Origin: Pseudomonadota bacterium | GTDB taxonomy: Bacteria > Pseudomonadota > Gammaproteobacteria > Burkholderiales > Thiobacillaceae | NCBI GenBank assembly: GCA_021791235.1 | Contig: JAJYXA010000382.1 | Coordinates: 1-12,138 of the forward strand | Direction: 5' to 3' | Length of the DNA: 12,138 nt | In this document: positions 6,102-12,138 of the stretch, piece by piece | Position numbering within the stretch: the stretch's first letter is position 1 | Layout of the letters: each line of letters starts with the position of its first letter | The notes under the pieces: generated by a model | The model's database searches: none | The model's input: the letters and a program-made list of their open reading frames with translations, nothing else | Told to the model about the DNA's origin: nothing | Program-made: the position numbers and the translations under genes

Positions 6102-6626
6102 CTACATCCCGCTGTCGTGAAGCGCGCCGCCGTCCAGCGCCACCAGTTCGGGCGTGATGTCGGCGAAACGGAGCACCTTGCCGCCGTATTCGGCGGCGAA
6201 TTTCGCCGCGTCCGCTTCACGCGCGAAGCTGGCGATGGTCGGCCCCATCGAGCCCCGCCGTTTGCTGCCGTGGACGAAATACGCGGTCTTCGCATCGATC
6301 CAGTGGCCGCGGGGCTCGTTCCAGTCGGCCTGGCCCATGTCCTGCACGAACAGGCCGCGCACGGCCCGGGCCTGCTCGGGATTGAGGATGAGGTGGAACA
6401 TTTCCACCGTGTCGCAGAAGAAAGCCGGCTCCGCCTGTCCGGCGTAATGGATCTGCGCCTTGGGGCCGGGATAGTCGGCAAGCAGCATGCCGTCGAGCTC
6501 GCAGGCGGTGCCGCGGGTGATCTCCAGCGGAACGGGCGCGGTCGCGGTATCGGCCTGCTGCCCGCAGGCCGCGAGCGCAGCGACGGCCAGGACGGCCAGG
6601 ATGCGTGGATGTCGTACAGGGTTCAT
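6102..6626 (-). CDS. nosL: NosL, copper-binding lipoprotein for N2O reductase maturation (174 aa)
   Basis: NosL is a periplasmic, lipid-anchored Cu(I) chaperone that delivers copper for the CuZ site of nitrous oxide reductase together with NosDFY. Residues 1-21 are a lipoprotein signal with lipobox LAAC (Cys21). The family core is visible: Cys42 and Met47 (ACELDGM), DYPGPKAQIHY (51-61), FFCDTVEMFHLIL (69-81) with Cys71 and Met76, and the later stretch GHWIDAKTAYFVHGS followed by GSMGPTIASF. Cys and Met side chains here are candidate copper ligands. I chose the ATG at 6626 because it gives the lipoprotein signal and overlaps the nosY stop as ATGA; the frame stays open further upstream only as a shadow of nosY. 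The short 9-base tandem GACGGCCAG in the signal region merely encodes hydrophobic residues. Confidence 0.94.
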   Translation of the reverse strand: MNPVRHPRILAVLAVAALAACGQQADTATAPVPLEITRGTACELDGMLLADYPGPKAQIHYAGQAEPAFFCDTVEMFHLILNPEQARAVRGLFVQDMGQADWNEPRGHWIDAKTAYFVHGSKRRGSMGPTIASFAREADAAKFAAEYGGKVLRFADITPELVALDGGALHDSGM

Positions 6627-7437
6627 AGGCGGAATCTCCAGGTGGCAATCCCCAGCGGTGCGACGATCCAGGCGGCCATCACCAGGCCCAGCAGCCCGGG
6701 ATCGGCCAGCGCGCGGGGAAAAACGGTCGCCAGTCCGTACAGCGTACGCACGTCGTCGAGGGCGAAAATGTTGAGAATGCGGAACACGTCGGCCGGGTTC
6801 GCCAGCATCAGGTAGGGGAAAATCCCGCCGCCGTAGCTGCCGCCGGTGACGATCAGCGCGCCCAGCAGCAGCAGGTCGAACACCAGCACGAAGAAGAACC
6901 ACAGCGCGATCGCCAGGCCCGAGGCACGGGTCCGGTCCGGGGCGAACGCCGACACCATGACCGCCAGGCTGAGGAAGGCCAGGCCGAGCAGGACGGAACT
7001 GAACACGAAGCCGGCGTAGTGGAACAGCGCATCCGGATTGAGTTGCGCGGCCAGCACGATGGCGACCAGGCCGAAGCCTGCCACGGTGGAAAATGTCAGG
7101 GCAGCCGCCAGGCCGAGGTATTTGCCCAGCAGCAGTTCGAAGCGGGTGATCGGCATCGACAGCAGCAGGTCGAGCGAGCCGCGCTCGCGTTCGCCGACGA
7201 TGGCGTCGAGCCGAGGATCAGCGCGATCAGCGGAATCAGGTAGATCACCAGGCTGACCAGGCTGGCGATGGTGAATTCGATCGAGCGGAAGCCGACCGCC
7301 CCCTGCTGCGCGCCGCCGAAATAGGCGATGACCAGCGCGAACGCGGTAAATACCAGCGCCACGGCGAGCACCCAGCGGTTGCGGATGCGGTCCCGGAATT
7401 CCTTGCCGGCGAGGGTGGCGACTTGTGCGAGTTCCAT
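6623..7437 (-). pseudogene. nosY: NosY, ABC-2 type permease of the copper-site maturation transporter, with a one-base frameshift
   Basis: NosY is the membrane part of the NosDFY ABC transporter needed to assemble the copper-sulfur CuZ centre of N2O reductase. The ATG at 7437 (AGAGG upstream, 18 bases after nosF) starts MELAQVATLAGKEFRDRIRN and stays in frame for 76 residues to YLIPLIALILG. There the frame fails: the sequence reads GGC-TC-GAC at 7212-7205, two bases where a codon is expected. The family motif DAIVGERERGSLDLLLS continues in the next frame and the rest runs cleanly to GIATWRFRL and the stop at 6623. Restoring one base near 7208 gives about 271 residues with six membrane segments, the usual NosY length. 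As written, translation would end in a short out-of-frame tail of about 113 residues in total. Neighbours are intact and no other decay is visible, so a sequencing error or very recent mutation is more likely than old inactivation. Confidence 0.9.
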
Positions 7438-7455
7438 GGGCGGCGCCTCTTGATC

Positions 7456-8412
7456 TTAATCGGAAAATCCGAAGAACACGTCTTCGAGCGAGGGTTCGCG
7501 CACATGCAGGTCGAGCACCTTGCCGTCGAGGGCGGCGAGGGCTTCGAGCACCGTCATCTTGGCTTCGCGGCGGCACTGCACCGCAATGTGGCCGTCGCGC
7601 GCCTCGATGGCGCTGACCGGCAGGCGGCCGAGGACGGCGCGCACGGCGTCGAAGTCGCCGGGGGCGAGCCGGATGTCGAACCACAGCGGCAGATCCATCT
7701 GCTCGCGCAGCGCCTGGACCGTCCCGGTGGCCTGGATTCTGCCGGCAGCCATGATGGCGAGGCGGTCGACCCGCTCCTGGATTTCGGCGAGGATGTGCGA
7801 GGTCAGCACCATCGTCACGCCTTCCGCCCGGAGCCCGCGCAGGATCGCGTAGAACTCTCGGATGGCCTCCGGATCCAGTCCGGTGGTCGGTTCGTCGAGA
7901 AACAGGATGCGCGGCCGGCCCAGCAGCGCCTGGGCAAAGCCGAGCCGCTGGCGCATGCCCTTGGAGTATTCGCCGACGCGCCGTTTGGCCGCATGGATCA
8001 GGCCGACGCGCTCGAGCGCCGGAAGACATTCGCCCAACGGCGCGCCCTTCAGCCGCGAAAAGAATTGCAGGGTTTCCAGTCCGGTCAGGTTGTCGTAAAA
8101 AACCACGTTTTCCGGCAGGTAGCCGATCGTGCGCCGCACCGCGCGAAAGCCGCTGCCCGCGACCGACGCGTTGCCGATGCGAATTTCGCCCGAACCGAGC
8201 GGGATCAGGCCGAGCATCAGCTTGAACAGGGTGCTCTTGCCGGCGCCGTTGTGGCCGATCAATCCGAACAGCTCGCCGCGGCGGATGTCGAGATCGACGC
8301 CGTCGACCGCGCGCACCGCACCGTAATGTCTGGTGGCGGCGCGCGAGACGACGACCGGTTCGGCGTCCGAAGCGGGGCGGGTGTCAGCGGGCGCCGGGGT
8401 AATGCTTTCCAA
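7456..8412 (-). CDS. nosF: NosF, ABC transporter ATPase for N2O reductase maturation (318 aa, TTG start)
   Basis: NosF is the cytoplasmic ATPase that powers the NosDFY complex during CuZ assembly. Motifs in order: Walker A GHNGAGKST (53-61), the Q-loop region IGYLPENVVFYD (96-107) where NosF-type proteins have E in place of the usual Q, the signature YSKGMRQRL (149-157), Walker B ILFLDEPTTGLDP (169-181) and the switch histidine in LTSHIL (His206). The C-terminal third is a regulatory-type extension after the ATPase core. The start is a TTG at 8412 with GGAG eight bases upstream. No in-frame ATG or GTG exists early enough to keep the core intact. It overlaps the end of nosD by 29 bases, which suggests translational coupling. 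The first 20 residues are a low-complexity Ala/Pro leader, so a slightly different start cannot be excluded. Confidence 0.94.
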   Translation of the reverse strand: MESITPAPADTRPASDAEPVVVSRAATRHYGAVRAVDGVDLDIRRGELFGLIGHNGAGKSTLFKLMLGLIPLGSGEIRIGNASVAGSGFRAVRRTIGYLPENVVFYDNLTGLETLQFFSRLKGAPLGECLPALERVGLIHAAKRRVGEYSKGMRQRLGFAQALLGRPRILFLDEPTTGLDPEAIREFYAILRGLRAEGVTMVLTSHILAEIQERVDRLAIMAAGRIQATGTVQALREQMDLPLWFDIRLAPGDFDAVRAVLGRLPVSAIEARDGHIAVQCRREAKMTVLEALAALDGKVLDLHVREPSLEDVFFGFSD

Positions 8413-9643
8413 GCCAGGTTCTCCAATGGTCGGTATCGGGCCGCATGCGCGGGTTCGGGTCCACGATGCTGGGGGCGCGCAGCAGGGGAAACTGCCGGCC
8501 CACCATGCGCAGGGTCTGCACGGCGGGGCTGGCGAGCAGCAGCTTCATCATCGGGTGGCGCCAGGCGAGCCGGTCGACCAGGTCGTTCGCCTCGTAAGGC
8601 ACGTCGCCGATGCCGTCCCCGTTGCGGTCCCAGCCCAGGTAATTGCTCCAGTGGTTGCCTTCCTTTTCCCCCCACACCTCGTCGCGCGCGGCGACATAGC
8701 GGACCTGCTCGCGGTTGGCGACGAACGCGTTGCGCTCGACCTGGTTGTTCTTCGACCCGGCCCACACATGCATGCCGACGAGGTTGTCGACCACCAGATT
8801 GCCGCGCAGCGTGTTGTACTCGGCATCGTAAATGAAAAAACCGCGCGCATTGCCGGCCACCACGTTGTGCTCCACGACGGTGTCCTGGATGGTGCGCAGC
8901 ATGATGCCGTGATCGGAATTGCCCCAGGCGCGGTTGTTGCGCACGACCTGGTCGCGCACTTCCATCAGCGCGAGCCCGCCGCGGTTGAGGTAGACGTCGT
9001 TGTCTTCCCACAGGTTGTGGTAGGAATTCATGTAATGCGTGCCGTAGCGGCTGTGGTGCAGCCGGTTGCCGCGGAAGACGGCACGGTGCGAGACGTCCAC
9101 GTAGATGGCGTCGCGGACGAAGCCGATGTTGTTGCCGACGATGCGCGCGCCGGTCGTGTTGTAGAGCTGGATACCGTTGCCGCGCTGGGAGGAGCGGTAA
9201 TCGCGCTTGCCGGCGATGAGGTTGTTTTCGATGCGCACGTCGTTGGCTTTTTCGATCCACAGGCCGAACAGGTTGTAGCTCAGGTCGCAATTGCGCACCA
9301 CCGCGCGGTGCGCGCCGGGCTGGATGTAGATGCCGGCGTTCTGGTCGCGCAGGCTGTCCCCCGAGTCGATCACGATCAGGCCCTCGATCGTCACATCCGC
9401 GGCGCTCACGCGGAGGGTGTCGCCCCGGAGTCCGCCGCTCACCGTGGGCCGGTTCAGCCCGCGCAGGGTCAGCGGCTTGTCGATGCGCAGGTTTTCCTCG
9501 TAGCGGCCGCGCGCCACTTCCACGGTGTCGCCCGCGGCCGCGCGATCGAGTGCCGCCTGGATCGACTCGCCCGGCGCCACCCGCCACGTTGCCGCCGCGA
9601 CCGGGCCGGCGAACAGCACGATCCAGACAAGCAGCCATCGCAT
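8384..9643 (-). CDS. nosD: NosD, periplasmic copper-binding right-handed beta-helix protein (419 aa)
   Basis: NosD is the periplasmic part of the NosDFY machinery that prepares the copper-sulfur site of N2O reductase. Residues 1-18 (MRWLLVWIVLFAGPVAA) are a Sec signal peptide, with cleavage likely before ATWRV. Residues about 23-330 are carbohydrate-binding-and-sugar-hydrolase (CASH) type repeats forming a parallel beta-helix, with repeated turns such as VVRNCDLSYNLFGLWIEKAN, IENNLIAG, IVGNNIGF, FRGNRLHHS and VERNAFVANRE. The NosD-typical segment NHWSNYLGWDRNGDGIGDVPY follows. Its ATG at 9643 is 14 bases after the nosR stop. Only a weak ribosome site is visible, so translation may depend on nosR. 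A longer in-frame extension upstream overlaps nosR and would bury the signal peptide. Length agrees with the family. Confidence 0.94.
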   Translation of the reverse strand: MRWLLVWIVLFAGPVAAATWRVAPGESIQAALDRAAAGDTVEVARGRYEENLRIDKPLTLRGLNRPTVSGGLRGDTLRVSAADVTIEGLIVIDSGDSLRDQNAGIYIQPGAHRAVVRNCDLSYNLFGLWIEKANDVRIENNLIAGKRDYRSSQRGNGIQLYNTTGARIVGNNIGFVRDAIYVDVSHRAVFRGNRLHHSRYGTHYMNSYHNLWEDNDVYLNRGGLALMEVRDQVVRNNRAWGNSDHGIMLRTIQDTVVEHNVVAGNARGFFIYDAEYNTLRGNLVVDNLVGMHVWAGSKNNQVERNAFVANREQVRYVAARDEVWGEKEGNHWSNYLGWDRNGDGIGDVPYEANDLVDRLAWRHPMMKLLLASPAVQTLRMVGRQFPLLRAPSIVDPNPRMRPDTDHWRTWLGKHYPGAR

Positions 9644-9657
9644 GGCGGGGACGCCGC

Positions 9658-12138
9658 TCACAGCGCCAGCAGTCCCATGGATTTGAGCGCGATGAACAGC
9701 GTGGCGCCGATCAGTAGGTTCTTGAAGCCGACGTAGCTGATCATGTCCATGGCCTTGGCAACCCGGTAGCGTTGGCTCCACCACGGCCCATCCTTGACAT
9801 AAGGCTTGGAGCCGAGGCGCACGGCAACCTCGAACACGCTCCAGCCGAACCACCAGCCGATGACCGCGCCCGCCTGCAGGTGGCCGGTGGCGGCGAGCAC
9901 CCAGGCCACGCCGGCGGCCAGGCCAATGGCGAGGCCTGCGGCCTGGAGCGCCCGTTGGCGCTGGAAGCCGCGGCGGCTCCAGGGCCACAGGTGGTCCCAG
10001 ACTTCCGCCGCAATCCGTGCCGACACGCTTTTTTCGGCGGAATACGGCGGTTTGGCCGGGTCGGTGGGCATTCTCGGGTCAACCCTGCCGCTCGCTCCGG
10101 AAATCCGTTCCTGCTGAGCCGGGCGCACGGCATCGGCCGGCGCCGGCGTGATCGGAATGAAGTAGCCGTCCGCGCCGATCGGCGTCAGCGGAAGACCGGC
10201 CCTGCTACGGCGCTTGCGTTCCATGGCCAGGGGCGGGCAGGCATGGACGTCGGTATAGAGCACCATGCAGTCGAGGCAGTGCAGGCATTCGCGATGATCG
10301 ATGCGGCCGTCCCGGTCGATGGCCTGCGAGCCGCAACCGGCCGCGCAGGCCTTGCAGGTATCGCACTCCTGTTTGCGCTTGAGGCCGTACCAGCGGAAGG
10401 TCGACGGCATTGCCAGCGCCGCGCCCAGCGGGCACAGGTATTTGCAGAACGGCCGCTCGATGAAGATCGACAGTCCCAGCAGGCCGGCCGCGAACAGGGT
10501 GTACGGCCAGCTGCGGCTGAACAGGCCGACCAGGAACGTGGTCTTGAACGGCTCCACTTCGGCGAGCATTTCCGCCCACCCCATGGAGAAGACGGATACC
10601 GCCAGCAGGCCGGCGAACACCGCGTATTTCACCCACTTCAGGCGGTCATGCAGGGGGGCGGGCAGCCTGAACTGGAAGCGCTTGAGGCCGATCGCGCCGC
10701 CGATCTTGTAGAGCAGTTCCGAGAGCGAGCCGAACGGGCACAGCCAGCCGCAGAACAGGCCGCGCCCCCACACGAACACGGTGACGATAATGAAAATCCA
10801 GAACAGGAAAATGAACGGATCGGACAGAAAGAGCGTCCATTTCCACTGGAAGAACAGGGCGTGGAACCAGGTCAGCACCTGGGTGATGGAGGGCTGGGCC
10901 ATCAGGTGAAACCCGACAAAGCCGATGCTGATCGCCCATGCGCCGTACTTGAAGAGGTTGACCGGCCACTTGTTGCGGTGGGTCGCGCGCCGGGTGAGGC
11001 GGTCGCGGTTCGCATAGACCAGGCCCACGGCAATCAGCAGCGCGGCAAACCAGCCGATTTCGACCGCGCGCATCTTCCAGATCCGCACCCACGGCGCATC
11101 CGGCATGACGATTTTGGGACGCCCTCCTTCCAGGTAGCGGCTGGGCAGCCAGTATTCCCGGTCGAAATGGACGAAAGTCCGGGCGCCGGTCTGGCGGTCG
11201 ACCTTGTTGGCGAGGAACACCAGGCTCCAGGGATAGGCCGCGCTGAAGGACGGCGAACGGATGATGAAGATGCCGGATTCGTTGTAGGCCGGCGCGCCTG
11301 CGGCCTCGATGCCGTACAGGTTGAGGTAATCCAGGTCGCGGAAGGTGAAGGTGTCCATGTCCTGCGATACCTGGATGCGGTCATAGATGCCGCCGCGCAC
11401 GAAGCCGGACCCCTTGAACGATGCCGTGCCGCGGGCGATGATGAAAATCGCGTGTTCGCCGGGCTCCAGCCGCGCCATCAGGCTGGCGTAGCCCTGCTCG
11501 CCCAGCACGCTCCTGCCTATCGCCGGCGCATTGAGGTAACCGAAGTGCAGGTCGACGAACGGCGTGTTTCCCGTGCTCCCCACCTGGGCCGGCGACACGA
11601 CCAGGCGCCGGACGCTGCCTTCCTTCACCAGGCCGTCCCAGTCCGGTTTATCGGCGATGCCGGTAAATCTTGCCTGTGCCCGGACGACGGGCTCGATGAT
11701 GCCCACCTGCCGGGCGATCTCAATGCCGCTGCGCAGCATCACCTGATTCTGCGCAATCACCGTCACCGTCGCGCCGGTAATGGCGTCCAGCCCGATATAG
11801 CCCTGGTTTGCGTCCGCCTTGCCGATCTCGATCCTGTCGCCGACGAACTTGCCCACGTACTGCATGATGAATTTGGTCAGCTCGGCTTCGGGAATGCCCA
11901 GCAGGAGAATCGGCTCGCTATGGCGCAGGATTCTGGCGCCGGTAATCCTGCCCCGGGTATCCATGCCGATCAGGGTGACCACCGGCTTGCCGGAATAGGC
12001 CGGAATGTCGACGATGTCGGTGGACAGGAAGACGTAGCCGATCCGTTTTTTCTTGCCGTCCCGGGTCTGGTAGGCCTCGACATAGGCGGGCTTGCCCTTG
12101 CGCACGGAAAAGCTGTCGGCGCCCACAATCACCGCCCC
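9658..12138 (-). CDS. nosR: NosR, membrane-bound flavin/iron-sulfur protein for N2O reduction (5' end beyond right edge)
   Basis: NosR is an inner-membrane flavoprotein required for NosZ expression and electron supply to nitrous oxide reductase. Counting from the GTG at 12132, which is probably internal because the frame is open to the edge: a periplasmic FMN domain with the flavinylation motif DAITGATVT (116-124, flavin on Thr122); a first membrane segment near 356-373; further membrane segments; two CxxxCP motifs, CGWLCP (461-466) and CKYLCP (563-568); and a polyferredoxin region with Cys590, 593, 596, 600 and Cys616, 619, 622, 632. The visible 824 residues already exceed the P. stutzeri NosR (about 725) because a C-terminal extension of about 185 residues, with a Pro-rich linker and more membrane segments, follows the clusters. 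The missing N-terminus should be a signal peptide and a short lead. nosD follows directly, with no nosZ between. Confidence 0.95.
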   Translation of the reverse strand, partial: GAVIVGADSFSVRKGKPAYVEAYQTRDGKKKRIGYVFLSTDIVDIPAYSGKPVVTLIGMDTRGRITGARILRHSEPILLLGIPEAELTKFIMQYVGKFVGDRIEIGKADANQGYIGLDAITGATVTVIAQNQVMLRSGIEIARQVGIIEPVVRAQARFTGIADKPDWDGLVKEGSVRRLVVSPAQVGSTGNTPFVDLHFGYLNAPAIGRSVLGEQGYASLMARLEPGEHAIFIIARGTASFKGSGFVRGGIYDRIQVSQDMDTFTFRDLDYLNLYGIEAAGAPAYNESGIFIIRSPSFSAAYPWSLVFLANKVDRQTGARTFVHFDREYWLPSRYLEGGRPKIVMPDAPWVRIWKMRAVEIGWFAALLIAVGLVYANRDRLTRRATHRNKWPVNLFKYGAWAISIGFVGFHLMAQPSITQVLTWFHALFFQWKWTLFLSDPFIFLFWIFIIVTVFVWGRGLFCGWLCPFGSLSELLYKIGGAIGLKRFQFRLPAPLHDRLKWVKYAVFAGLLAVSVFSMGWAEMLAEVEPFKTTFLVGLFSRSWPYTLFAAGLLGLSIFIERPFCKYLCPLGAALAMPSTFRWYGLKRKQECDTCKACAAGCGSQAIDRDGRIDHRECLHCLDCMVLYTDVHACPPLAMERKRRSRAGLPLTPIGADGYFIPITPAPADAVRPAQQERISGASGRVDPRMPTDPAKPPYSAEKSVSARIAAEVWDHLWPWSRRGFQRQRALQAAGLAIGLAAGVAWVLAATGHLQAGAVIGWWFGWSVFEVAVRLGSKPYVKDGPWWSQRYRVAKAMDMISYVGFKNLLIGATLFIALKSMGLLAL

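Noticed and set aside
6627..6902. Longer start for nosL inside nosY
   Set aside because: The added residues are an Arg-rich shadow of nosY and would bury the lipoprotein signal; the ATGA overlap at 6623-6626 supports the shorter start.
8333..9736. A 467-codon open frame on the plus strand opposite nosD
   Set aside because: Composition is Val/Ala/His-rich with no domain and it lies antisense to nosD, whose signal peptide and beta-helix repeats are unambiguous.

Overview
The window is a GC-rich, gene-dense denitrification island, most likely from a betaproteobacterium of the Rhodocyclales or a related denitrifying lineage. I infer this from gene content: separate narK1 and narK2 upstream of an E. 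coli-type narG, a NosR-dependent nos cluster, and a cytochrome c5-like lipoprotein. No rRNA or other taxonomic marker is present, so the assignment is tentative.

Left part (1-4598, all minus strand, transcribed right to left): narK1, narK2, then the first 527 residues of narG, which runs off the left edge. The two transporters sit 30 bases apart. Between narK2 and narG lies a compact repeat element: two arrays of five TAGGRG-type heptamers in inverted orientation around a perfect 8-bp hairpin. Together the genes import nitrate, export nitrite and start the catalytic subunit of membrane-bound nitrate reductase.

Middle (4599-5449): a 384-base divergent intergenic region separates narK1 from a plus-strand gene for a cytochrome c5-like lipoprotein. 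It carries a near-perfect NarL-type 7-2-7 palindrome, which suggests nitrate-responsive two-component control, plus several short dyads and tandem repeats. The cytochrome gene ends at a strong bidirectional terminator that also closes the opposing nos operon.

Right part (5471-12138, all minus strand): nosR (5' end beyond the right edge), nosD, nosF, nosY, nosL and two small genes, tightly packed with several overlaps. These are the maturation and electron-supply functions for nitrous oxide reductase; nosZ is not between nosR and nosD and is not in the window. nosY carries a one-base frameshift near 7208, which is either a real lesion or a sequence error. The two small distal genes look like a translationally coupled pair of which the second resembles TumE/DUF6516 proteins, an unexpected tail to a nos operon.

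Overall the window joins the first step of denitrification (nitrate to nitrite) and the assembly machinery of the last (nitrous oxide to dinitrogen). No transposase, integrase, tRNA, rRNA or CRISPR array was seen.
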